Of a stretch of 64,000 nt of DNA, positions 43,801-55,693 are shown in pieces (positions within the stretch are counted from its first letter, which is position 1; every line of letters starts with the position of its first letter). The position numbers and the translations under genes were made by a program. The DNA is from Tillandsia leiboldiana (Eukaryota > Streptophyta > Magnoliopsida > Poales > Bromeliaceae). The stretch covers positions 28,252,825 through 28,316,824 of the forward strand of contig CM055069.1 of the NCBI GenBank assembly GCA_029204045.2, in the 5' to 3' direction. Under the pieces are notes generated by a model. The model ran no database searches. It had not been told where the DNA came from and saw nothing but the letters and a program-made list of their open reading frames with translations.

Positions 43801-44963
43801 CAAGTGCGTCGCCAGCGCGGCGCTCCTGCGCGCCTGCCGCGCCCCCGCGTGGCACCCCAGCGCGCAGGCCGCACGCCCAGCGTGCTTGCTGCGCGGCCGC
43901 GCGGCGCGTTTGCGCGCCCGCGCGCGCCTGCGCAGCGCCCGGGCGACGCCCGCGCGGCGCCCTGCGCGCTACTGCGCAGCGCCCGCGCGGCGCACGGGCC
44001 CGCCGCGCGCGCCTCCCGCGTGCGCCCGCAGCGCCAGAGCTGTGCGGTGCCCGCTGCGCGCCTGCCAGCAGCGCTGCGCGCCTGCCTGCTGCGCGCGCAG
44101 CTCCCCTGATACGGCACCACCAAAACACCCAACCAAAAACTGAAGCCTCCCACAACAAGGACAGCAAGTCCAAATCCACTCCAACCTCAACCTCCAGTGC
44201 CAAAAAGAGCAACCCAAAAAATACAAACAAAACTGCTCTTACCTCTCTTACAGTTCCGTCGCGCGCCGCTCGTCGCGAACTCCGTTCGGATTCCGACCGT
44301 AAGTCCACCATCGCATCCCCCATACAAACCCTTTCATTTTCAATTTTTTCCTCTTCTCTTTCCTTCTTCTTCTTCTCTCTCTTCATCACCCAAGCTTTCC
44401 TCTGTTCCTCATCTATTCCTCTGCTTTGCATTTGAAGAGGATGATGACGTGGCAACAAAATTAATTAAGGGATGACTCAAATTAGAGGGTGGGTGTAAGA
44501 CAGCTAATTTAGTCAATTAATTAAAAACCCACCAATCCCCCAACAAATATACAAACTCCAATCCACTTTTTTTTTTCCTTTAATTCCCTCAGGACAAAAT
44601 TTCCAAATAATTAAATTAATTAATTAATTAATTAATCTAATTTAGCCAACTCCAAGTCACTTTTTGTTCTCGGGACCTCCGCACCAGTCCGGAACCTCCC
44701 GAACTCCGCTGTAATCAGAAAGTACACCTGTTCTAGTATTTCCAAATTTTCTGCACTCCACGGCGAAGTCGAGGCTTCCCCGAAATCAGTCCTCCAACGG
44801 CGGACACTGCCCGGAAAACCCCGAATCCACCTAGGGCTTCCGCGTTAATCCGAGTCGACCCGAAATCATCTGTAAACATATATGGAATATGCTCGAGGCA
44901 ATTTCCTCTGCTCCACGCCATCTTACGAGGTCGGTGTGCCGTCCGAAATCCCGGTATTCTACA
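40834..44963 (-). repeat. 5' LTR of element B (4,130 bp)
   Basis: Nearly identical to 34041-38169, shifted by 6,793-6,794 bp. The terminal hairpin is at 40884-40909, the 69-bp repeat at 41655-41792 and the GC block at 43690-44105. Confidence 0.93.
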
Positions 44964-47358
44964 ACCATGCCACTATCTAAATGCTCAAATGGGGAAAACT
45001 CTGATAAAGATATGCAACACTCGCACACGAGGTGCTCAATCGACCCACTCGAGCTGACTGCCACATCGGGTCCAGTCAAACCTGCGCCCACCTACAACCA
45101 CCTCCCGCTGACGGGCAGGAATTACGTAGGGCGTCCAAACGGACTAACTCGCTATCGAGTAGTGGCTCATGCAGGCTATAGTCAAAATCCACGCTCTCTC
45201 TCAGAACGGATAAACTCAAGATCACCAAGCCTCTCGCACAACGGTCAACAACTCACAAAGACCTCGGGACCACAGTCCCCAAATGGATCCCAACAACACT
45301 AGCGCTGGTCTAAACACAGCTACTAGACTCCACTCGGTCCCCCTGACACGAGTGAAACAAGAAAGTCAAATATCTATAATAAACCCAATCTAGTGCCACC
45401 AGTGAAACTGGCATTGCCTGCTCAGCGGAATCTGCACACAAGGCTCGAAACCGCGGGATCGGCCCGCACGGCTCGCATCCCAAAACAAGTATCAGACCGG
45501 CACACAAGGCTGGGTCCGAAAAACCTACCTCCAGAGTGGCGCTCGAGGGGAGCGACCCGCACGAGTAAAGTATCACAGTAACCAGTATCTCAGTATAGCA
45601 GGACTTTGATCATCAATCTGATCAAAGTGGGAAAACTCAACCACCAAGGAAAGACCCGACCTCAATCGGATGCAACAGAACGATAAGTGGGAAACTCCAT
45701 CCACTAAAGAAAACTGACACCCAATCTGGTGCATAGAGAAACATCCGGTCAACCGCCCAATACTCGCGGTTGCCGCAAAGCCCCACAACTAATCCAACCT
45801 GTCCCAGACACGAAGTCCCGACTACACTATCCAGACCCCTGCTCGAACCCGAGCAACACTGACCACCTGACTAACAAGAAGGAGAAAGAAAAAGCATGGT
45901 TTCTCCTAAGTCAAGTTCCAATAAGTAGTGTAGCAATAAAAAGGGGGCCTAACTATATGTCCATACAAGCATGCATTTGTCTTCAAGAAAGATACAACAA
46001 GTAATCCACATGCCTACACCTGACCATAATCCTCGATCATAATCACTCCTCAGAGTACAAATCCGCACATAGCTACCAAAATCCTGTCCCAAAGCATAAA
46101 CCGACCATATGAAAGGCTATGTGCTAACATGGCATGTTACATGATCATATAGGGTAACATTAACCTAGGTAAGCTTACACCAATCATCAACATAGATGTC
46201 CAAATCATGCAAGTCCTTAGTATACCTCATAAATACTATTCTTGCAGTTATATATACAATTATCGTTATCAAGCTTACCTACCTTACAAACATAAACCAT
46301 GTACCCTAAACATGCATGCATCCTAACATACAGAATTAGAGAACCGTCCACCGGTTCTGGAAACAAAGCACCCACCTGAAGCGCTTTCCGCAGGCAAAGC
46401 CGAAGTCGGTGAAGTGTGTAGATGTTCACAGTCCAAAATCCGCCAAAACAGCACCCTCGGTACAAGACGCGAAAGCCTCGGCTTCAAACAGCTGAAAACA
46501 CCCGGAATCCACTATGTCCAATATTCTCCAGTTCCAACAGGTCCAGCAACACTTGCAAACACCCCTGGGTACAACAATAAGGTCCAACATTACACTTAAT
46601 ACAAAATATTCCAAGTATATACAACATCAGAAAACAGCCCCAAAGATGTACAGCTTTCACCTGCAGAACGGACTCTGAAAAATCCAACAAAATTACTATC
46701 ACGTTCCTTGCGTCGATACCTTCGAAACGAGTACCTGCACATCAAATTCCGAGCCCCGTAGGCCGAGTTACAAATTCCACAACACAGGGCGCTCACAAAC
46801 ATACAACCACACATCTGTATTTCCATGCACAGATAAAGGGCGAGAAATATACCTTCGGGAAAAACCCAGAAAAATCAAAGAAAAATACTGTGACAATCCT
46901 CGCGTCGAGTAGATGAAAAAAGTGAACAAGCACGTCGCCATCCGATGCCCGGTTGCGGAGATAAAAATCCGGCAAGGTGTCGCTATCCAGAAAATCCATC
47001 AGAAAATCGTGTCACAGTAAACTTGGAATAACTCCTCGAAAAGCATGAAATAGGGAAAAGCTGAAAATACTAAGATCGTAGATCTGTCCGTCGCGGATCC
47101 AACGGCGCAAGAATCACCTGAAACGGTGGTCGGAGTAGGCCGGGGGAGCTCGCGCACCAAAACCCGACGAAGGGGAACCCAAATGGACGAGCGTCGCGCC
47201 GCGCCGTAAAAATGGAAACCTCAATAAGCGTGCCACCAAAAATCCTAGAAATCCTCCAGAGGGTGCGCAACATGAAGGGGAGCAACTTTGCTGAAGGGCT
47301 CGGGGAGAGGGGAAGCTCGGAACTGCGGAAAAAGGGGTGAAGAAGGAGGTTCGGATCC

Positions 47359-47366
47359 TTTAAATA
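47359..47366 (-). promoter_or_regulatory. TATA box of LTR C
   Basis: Minus strand GCCTATTTAAAGGATCC, followed downstream by a CT-rich leader and preceded by the CACGTG cluster. It is conserved in the right LTR (about 58743-58750). Confidence 0.6.
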
Positions 47367-47538
47367 GGCTGCCGAAACAATTCGGAAAATACCGAACAAG
47401 TCCCACTTTCCGGGCGCTGGCAAGAACCGGGCGGCTACAGTGTTGGGCCCGGCCCAACACTGTTCATGCCCCGAAATCCCAGGGCCCGCCACGTCGCCCC
47501 CGAACAGCGGACAGCCACACCGGCCATCCGCTGCTCGA

Positions 47539-48151
47539 CACGTGGCGCTCGGAGAAGGCGACGCGTCGACCGCACTAGGTCAACAGTCGCCCACGTGCGC
47601 GCCTGCGACGCCGCCTGCGCCTCTGCACGCACGCTTCCCGAGGCGCTCCCCAGCCAGCTCCGTGGACCGAGTGCACGTGGACCGACCAACCGGTGCGCGC
47701 CACGTGCCCCCCCCCCCACCAGTCCACCGTACACCCGCCTTTCCCGTGGACCGCGCCCGCTGCGCCGGCCCAACCGGGAGCCGCCACGTGGCCCGCGACC
47801 GGTGCACGCCTCCACGGTGGAACGCGCACCTGCCCGAGCCTGCTCCACCGCGCTCCGCCGCTGCCCGCCGCCGCACGCCGCCGCCGCCGGTGCCGGAACA
47901 GTACCCTTGCCTCGAAAAACGTTTCGAATCATCCGGACTCCGAAAAATGCAAGTGAATAGTCCATTTTCATCGTTTTCGCGCGCTGAATCCAAATCCGAG
48001 GTCCATTTTGCCAAATTCCAACACTAAAAATTGCCGAAGGCATCCGGAAAGGTGTTCCTTGATCCAAACTTCGCGCTGAGCCCAATTTTAATATCCATTG
48101 CGCGCGAAACAACTTCTGAAGCTCTGACGGAGTCCACCGATCACCCACGTG
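47539..48151. promoter_or_regulatory. Cluster of six CACGTG (G-box/ABRE-type) sites in LTR C
   Basis: CACGTG at 47539, 47592, 47674, 47701, 47785 and 48146, upstream of the TATA box on the minus strand. All six are kept in the right LTR (58923, 58976, 59058, 59085, 59166, 59517). In plants this core is bound by bZIP and bHLH factors in ABA, stress and light responses; a role here is inferred. Confidence 0.6.
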
Positions 48152-48278
48152 ATCCATTTAACACACTGAGCCCATCACTTGTGTTTAATTGGTGCACAAA
48201 TACCACTGACACGCCCCATAGGCCTCCAGGAGCTGCTGGTCAACCAGTAATCTCGTCGTGGGGATCCGGGTCCTCACA

Positions 48279-49734
48279 TCCTCCCCCCACTAAAGAAGGT
48301 TTCGTCCTCGAAACTAGCTCCAATTCCACCAGGAGTCACAAACAACAAGGGTAAGTACTCCACATCATCATCATCAGCTCCTAAGTCATCACTCACTCCC
48401 CGTGATCTACTCTCAACAACAATACAACAACATCCAGTACGGCATAGCCCGATTGCGCATTCCTCCACTCACGAGCCAGAATTCGCAACGGGCGTCCCTC
48501 GTACTCCAAACACTCATAGATCACAAAGGGGTGAGTTAATCACGGCGAGGGATCCAAAACACATCACTCCTGAGCTGAGACGTGAAATACCAAAGGGGCT
48601 CCAATAAAAGGCTGGGGGAAACGGAAATAACCACTAGTGCAACACGCACCAACACCACAACCTGTGTTCTACTCAACCAAGGCCACCTGAAGTATACCCA
48701 CACTTTTATCCAATAAGGAAAAGAATCCAATAAGTGGGGGTCTTCACTCAGTTACTTCCCGATCCCAAAATCACCCGAGTGGACCACTCAACTGCAGGCT
48801 ACCTCAAAAGGGATCCTCAAGAGACACAATCTCATGCCACAGTTGGTCACTCCACATGCCAACATAACCCCAACGGACCCACGGGTCGAAGTCGATCTCT
48901 CAACTGATAAAGGACACCCTGACGGGGACCAAACCGTCGGTGAACGGGACAGAAAACTAGCTCGAACGACGATCATAATACTGATGCCCAACTCGCGGTC
49001 AAAAGTCCGAACCATCAACGACAATCCGCGTAAATCCCACGCAAATGCTGAAAGCTGAAGGCTCCACTGATGCCACCCTGGTAGAAACTGTAAACTGAAG
49101 CTGAAATCTTAATCTATCACCTGGTATAGAACGGAAATGCTGAGTAATCAACACCGATAGCACAAGCAGGCATGGCCTACGCCCAGGTATATCAATCAAA
49201 GCTGGGAATACAAGGCGTACTGAAAGGCTCAACTGTGGATCCAAGCTGCCTGCAAAACAGCGGTTTCGTCCTGCCACAATACTCATAAGGTTGGATTAAT
49301 AAAGCGTGGACCGAAAATCAACCCACGGTAACTCTACAGCCACAATGGGAGGCATCACTAAAACACATAGATCCATCTCCCAACACTGGAAACCAGCATT
49401 GGCGCTGGCATCAGTCTCATTATCCATTGCCATGCTCTCATCTCCCGCTCCCGGCACTAGCCATCTCGAAGCTCCTCACATCAAGGATAAAGTTGGTTTT
49501 TCAGCCAAACTCGGATAACATCCTTTGGGCGGATTCCACGCCGCCCAAAGACTAGAATAAGGTGACCCCAGTAGGCATTCACTTGGAGCTAAAACTCGTA
49601 CCTCAATAGCTTGGCATACAGCCTCATCCACACAAGCATGGTAGCCACATCCACAAAGTTCTCCTCGTGCTCCAAGTCGCTCTGGGAAGAAAAGGAAATA
49701 GCCTCGGGAAACACTACTCCCATCCGTCCAAGCA
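48279..49734 (-). pseudogene. Internal region of element C, left part: decayed pol 3' end
   Basis: After the polypurine tract, GGTTTCGTCCTCGAAAC matches the same place in A and B, and 48430-48530 aligns with the chromodomain region of A (GCCCGATTGCGCA, GAATTCGCAACGGGCG). No open frame of note. The same stretch occurs again at 52141-53592. Confidence 0.65.
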
Positions 49735-49834
49735 NNNNNNNNNNNNNNNNNNNNNNNNNNNNNNNNNNNNNNNNNNNNNNNNNNNNNNNNNNNNNNNNNN
49801 NNNNNNNNNNNNNNNNNNNNNNNNNNNNNNNNNN
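49735..49834. other. Scaffold gap (100 N)
   Basis: A second placeholder of exactly 100 N. The flanking contigs overlap, so there is probably no missing sequence. Confidence 0.99.
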
Positions 49835-52800
49835 TTTGTCTTCAAGAAAGATACAACAAGTAATCCACATGCCTACACCTGACCATAATCCTCGATCATA
49901 ATCACCTCCTCAGAGTACAAATCCGCACAATAGCTACCAAAATCCTGGTCCCAAAGCATAAACCGACCATATGAAAGGCTATGTGCTAACATGGCATGTT
50001 ACATGATCATATAGGGTAACATTAACCTAGGTAAGCTTACACCAATCATCAACATAGATGTCCAAATCATGCAAGTCCTTAGTATACCTCATAAATACTA
50101 TTCTTGCAGTTATATATACAATTATCGTTATCAAGCTTACTACCTTACAAACATAAACCTGTACCCTAACATGCATGCATCCTAACATACAGAATTAGAG
50201 AACCGTCCACCGGTTCTGGAAACAAAGCACCCACCTGAAGCGCTTTCCGCAGGCAAAGCCGAAGTCGGTGAAGTGTGTAGATGCTTCCCAGTCCAAATCC
50301 GCCAAAACAGCACCCTCGGTACAAGACGCGAAAGCCTCGGCTTCAAACAGCTGAAAACACCCGGAATCCACTATGTCCAATATTCTCCAGTTCCAACAGG
50401 TCCAGCAACACTTGCAAACACCCCTGGGTACAACAATAAGGTCCAACATTACACTTAATACAAAATATTCCAAGTATATACAACATCAGAAAAACAGCCC
50501 CAAAGATGTACAGCTTTCACCTGCAGAACGGACTCTGAAAATCCAACAAAATTACTATCACGTTCCCTTGCGTCGATACCTTCGAAACGAGTACCTGCAC
50601 ATCAAATTCCGAGCCCCGTAGGCCGAGTTACAAATTCCACAACACAGGGCGCTCACAAACATACAACCACACATCTGTATTTCCATGCACAGATAAAGGG
50701 CGAGAATATACCTTCGGGAAAAACCCAGAAAAATCAAAGAAAATACGTGTGACAATCCTCGCGTCGAGTAGATGAAAAAAGTGAACAAGCACGTCGCCAT
50801 CCGATGCCGGTTGCGGAGATAAAATCCGGCAAGGTGTCGCTATCCAGAAAATCCATCAGAAAATCGTGTCACAGTAAACTTGGAATAACTCCTCGAAAAG
50901 CATGAAATAGGGAAAAGCTGAAAATACTAAGATCGTAGATCTGTCCGTCGCGGATCCAACGGCGCAAGAATCACCTGAAACGGTGGTCGGAGTAGGCCGG
51001 GGGAGCTCGCGCACCAAAACCCGACGAAGGGGAACCCAAATGGACGAGCGTCGCGCCGCGCCGTAAAAATGGAAACCTCAATAAGCGTGCCACCAAAAAT
51101 CCTAGAAATCCTCCAGAGGGTGCGCAACATGAAGGGGAGCAACTTTGCTGAAGGGCTCGGGGAGAGGGGAAGCTCGGAACTGCGGAAAAAGGGGTGAAGA
51201 AGGAGGTTCGGATCCTTTAAATAGGCTGCCGAAACAATTCGGAAAATACCGAACAAGTCCCACTTTCCGGGCGCTGGCAAGAACCGGGCGGCTACAGTGT
51301 TGGGCCCGGCCCAACACTGTTCATGCCCCGAAATCCCAGGGCCCGCCACGTCGCCCCCGAACAGCGGACAGCCACACCGGCCATCCGCTGCTCGACACGT
51401 GGCGCTCGGAGGAAGGCGATCGCGTCGACCGCACTAGGTCAACAGTCGCCCACGTGCGCGCCTGCGACGCCGCCCTGCGCCTCTGCACGCACGCTTCCCG
51501 AGGCGCTCCCCAGCCAGCTCCGTGGACCGAGTGCACGTGGACCGACCAACGGTGCGCGCCACGTGCCCCCCCCCCCCACCAGTCCAACGTACACCCGCCT
51601 TTCCCGTGGACCGCGCCCGCTGCGCCGGCCCAACCGGGAGCCGCCACGTGGCCCGCGACCGGTGCAACGCCTACCACGGTGGAACGCGCACATGCCCGAG
51701 CCTGCTCCACCGCGCTCCGCCGCTGCCCGCCGCCGCACGCCGCCCGCCGCCGGTGCCGGAACAGTACCCTTGCCTCGAAAAACGTTTCGAATCATCCGGA
51801 CTCCGAAAAATGCAAGTGAATAGTCCATTTTCATCGTTTTCGCGCGCTGAATCCAAATCCGAGGTCCATTTTGCCAAATTCCAACACTAAAAATTGCCGA
51901 AGGCATCCGGAAAGGTGTTCCTTGATCCAAACTTCGCGCTGAGCCCAATTTTAATATCCATTGCGCGCGAAACAACTTCTGAAGCTCTGACGGAGTCCAC
52001 CGATCACCCACGTGATCCATTTAACACACTGAGCCCATCACTTGTGTTTAATTGGTGCACAAATACCACTGACACGCCCCATAGGCCTCCAGGAGCTGCT
52101 GGTCAACCAGTAATCTCGTCGTGGGGATCCGGGTCCTCACATCCTCCCCCACTAAAGAAGGTTTCGTCCTCGAAACTAGCTCAATTCCACCAGGAGTCAC
52201 AAACAACAAGGGTAAGTACTCAACATCATCATCATCAGCTCCTAAGTCATCACTCACTCCCCGTGATTACTCCTCAACAACAATAACAACAACATCCAGT
52301 ACGGCATAGCCCGATTGCGCAATTCCTCCACTCACGAGCCAGAATTCGCAACGGGCGTCCCTCGTACTCCAAACACTCATAGATCACAAAGGGGTGAGTT
52401 AATCACGGGCGAGGGATCCAAAAACACATCACTCCTGAGCTGAGACGTGAAATACCAAAGGGGCTCCAATAAAAGGCTGGGGGAAACGGAAATAACCACT
52501 AGTGCAACACGCACCAAACCACAACCTGTGTCTACTCAACCAAGGCCACCTGAAGTATACCCACACTTTTATCCAATAAGGAAAAGAATCCAATAAGATG
52601 GGGTCTTCACTCAGTTACTTCCCGATCCAAAATCACCCGAGTGGACCACTCAACTGCAGGCTACCCTCAAAAGGGATCCTCAAGAGACACAATCTCATGC
52701 CACAGTTGGTCACTCCACATGCCAACATAACCCCAACGGACCCACGGGTCGAAGTCGATCTCTCAACTGATAAAGGACACCCTGACGGGGACCAAACCGT

Positions 52801-53592
52801 CGGTGAACGGGACAGAAAACTAGCTCGAACGACGATCATAATACTGATGCCCAAACTCGCGGTCAAAAGTCCGAACCATCAACGACAATCCGCGTAAATC
52901 CCACGCAAAATGCTGAAAGCTGAAGGCTCCACTGATGCCACCTGGTAGAAACTGTAAACTGAAGCTGAAATCTTAATCTATCACCTGGTATAGAACGGAA
53001 ATGCTGAGTAATCAACACCGATAGCCAAGCAGGCATGGCCTACGCCCAGGTATATCAATCAAAGCTGGGAATACAAGGCGTACTGAAAGGCTCAACTGTG
53101 GGATCCAAGCTGCCTGCAAAACAGCGGTTCGTCCTGCCACAATACTCATAAGGTTGGATTAATAAAGCGTGGACCGAAAATCAACCCACGGTAACTCTAC
53201 AGCCACAATGGGAGGCATCACTAAAACACATAGATCCATCTCCCAACACTGGAAACACTAGCATTGGCGCTGGCATCAGTCTCATTATCCATTGGCCATG
53301 CTCTCCCGGCACTGCCAAGTCTACGAAGCTCCTCACATCAAGGATAAATGTTGGTTTCAGCCAAACTCGGATAACATCCGTTTGGGCGGATTCCATCGCC
53401 GCTCCAAAGACTAGAATAAGGTGACCCCAGTAGGCATGCACTTGGAGCTAAAACTCGTACCTCAATAGCTTGGCATACAGCCTCATCCACACAAGCATGG
53501 TAGCACATCCACAAAGTGCTCCTCGTGCTCCAAGTCGCTCTGGGAGAAAAGCAAATATCCTCGGGAAACACTACTCCCAGTCCGTCCAAGCA
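49835..53592. other. Contig-end overlap, right copy (LTR C part plus internal part)
   Basis: 49835-52140 repeats the LTR C end and 52141-53592 repeats the internal start. It should not be counted as a third LTR. Confidence 0.88.
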
Positions 53593-55693
53593 TAACTAGG
53601 ACGTTCAATTCCTCAAATCTTGCAGTCAATGGGGCATTAGTCATTCCATTTGGCCTCACTATGCTCTCATAATGCCCTTATCGTGTCCTGAACGCCATCT
53701 AGGCGAAGTCCTCGGCTGTCTGATTCCGAGTTGGTACTCGCATTATACAATAACTGCCGGAGTATAGCTCCATCAAAAGGTCCTAGATACCACCCGGACC
53801 TGTCTACACTCGAACCATAAAAGGACCCTCACAGTCGTGTATCAACGACGTGGCATCACCACCGTATACCAACGGCGTGGCACTAGGTCAAACAGACCCC
53901 TCGATCCATCAGATCCTGCAACTGTGCCATCAGCTCTCTCAGCTCTACAGGCGATATCCAATGAGGTGCTGTCGAGGGTGGCGCGGTTCCCCGAACCACG
54001 TCAAACGCAATCCCTATCTCCCTAACCGGCGCCATTACCAACAACTAAGGTGAAATCACACCCGGGATCTCATGGGCAATAGAGATATCCCTGAGTCCCG
54101 GTGCCGCCGTAAGCACCTCTCACACTGTCGTTAAAACCTGCGTGCTCTAACAATCTCATCAAGCAAGCCTTCCCTCGTCTGCCTCGCAGAAGGTCAAAGT
54201 CCTCTCTTTCCACAGTCAAACATCCTGTGGCATTGTGCCAATCAATCTCAAGCACAGGGTCAAAATACCGAACTGCCACTATTAATAAATCTGCCGGTAA
54301 CTCACGGCCTCGGCCGCACTGGACATGATCCAAAAGCCTCCTCCACGTGCACAACAACAACAAGAACCTGTACCTCTAGTGCACATGGTAACAAATCTGC
54401 CTCTAGCCCATGCAAGAGTGGAACATGCTCTAACTCCGACTACTGTGGTGAAATCCCACCTGCAACACTCGATCCACTACCGTGGCGCCCTCCAACCGGG
54501 CGGCACAAATTCATCCGCTCAAAGCAAGTGGTTGTCGCCCAATCTGCCTGAAAATCAGGACTATCCACAAGGGAGCACGACCTCTGTCTCTGATCACATT
54601 GAGGCGACGAATAAGGTCCTCCGCAGATAACAAATCCACGCTACCGCTGCGCCACTCTGATATAAATACTGATGCTGCCTTCGGGGTCCACCCGATCTCC
54701 GGCATCTCGGAAACTCGTTATCCTGGAGAAAGAAATCAGAAATGCCTCTGTCGGCCGATCTGTCCTCCATCACCCGGCGCCAAGCGCCAAAATCCAGAAC
54801 TCGCCTCTGGCGGCAGATCCCTCTCCAAAGGAACTGCAATGCCACGCTCCATACACAATGCCTACTCCAACGAGGCGTCCAAATCTACAATGGAGGGACT
54901 GAATAACTGAAAGGTGTCCTGGCGCAATTCACTCCCAGTCTCATATATCCTATGCGCCTCGTCCCTCGAATCTGGAGCGTGCAGTTCAACAACTGCATAA
55001 ACTCTCTGGCACAGGGAGGCTCTCAATTGATCAATCCATCACCACCAACCACGACTCTGCCTCCAAAGGCTCCAAACTCAATCTTACGAGCCGGGGTGGA
55101 TCATCAGCCAAATCTGGCTCAATAGTTCGATCATGTCCCACAGCTCCTCTGCTGTCAACTATCCACCCTGCCTCGGTGCCCCGACACAAAACATTGGCAT
55201 AGAGGGGGTTACTCAGTGCCCCGACAACTGTGTCACCAAGACCAGCTGCTCACTCAGCCGCTGATAAGCCTCTGATAATCCTGTCATCTGGGTCCGGAGT
55301 TCTCTGACCTCAATCCGGGTATCCGGCCCAAAACCAACTGCTCAAGCTCAACTGCTATGACAGGATGCACACGGGTCACAACCCAGCGTCGGGGAGACAC
55401 AGCTCACCCCAACGAAACCACAAAACAGCACACAAAAACCACTCGACCCAATCCAGCGAAAGTCTAAAGCATGTCACCCATTCCACAGCATTATGTTGTC
55501 TGCAGCCAACATAATCACCTAGGAGAATAAACATGCCAATCACTCCTCCCGTTCCTTGGGAGAGGTATAAAACTCAATCAGGACTCTCGCTAAAAGTCAC
55601 GACTCTCACGAAGTCAACCAAGGGTCAAACCATAAGCCTAGGGTTTCTAAGTCCACCATGACCTACAACCTAGGCCCTGATAGCACTCTAATC
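53593..55693 (-). pseudogene. Internal region of element C, right part: decayed RT and gag
   Basis: 53905-54030 aligns with the RT N-terminal part of A (the complement of RGFVRPS to the IDVVPGT stretch; compare 16040-16190). 55040-55340 has gag-like remnants matching the gag relic of B (CCAAAGGCTCCAAACTC). All frames are broken. The rest is unrecognised. Confidence 0.65.

Larger units (their letters stand above)
34041..44963 (-). mobile_element. Gypsy element B, recently inserted non-autonomous LARD-like element
   Basis: Two LTRs of 4,129 and 4,130 bp that differ at only scattered positions by eye, flanked by ACCAT at 34036-34040 and 44964-44968, inside the left LTR of C. The internal region is only 2,664 bp and holds decayed gag and pol pieces of Tekay type. 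Polypurine tract (38170-38190) and primer site (40813-40825) are well kept. It must have moved with proteins supplied by another element. Confidence 0.93.
44969..48278 (-). repeat. Left LTR of element C, second part
   Basis: Continues the LTR after B, matching 56352-59649, and ends GGGTCCTCACA before the polypurine tract (minus strand GTGGGGGGAGGA, 48279-48290). It includes the promoter region at 47359-48151. There is no gene inside. Confidence 0.9.
45976..49734. other. Contig-end overlap, left copy
   Basis: 3,759 bp ending at the gap. It is repeated as 49835-53592, which starts at the other edge of the gap, with only scattered single-base differences, many of them indels. This is what two overlapping contig ends look like when they were not merged. 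Confidence 0.9.

Noticed and set aside
49835..52140. A third LTR copy inside element C, or a real tandem duplication
   Set aside because: Boundaries coincide exactly with the N gap and both copies have the same length, which fits unmerged contig ends.
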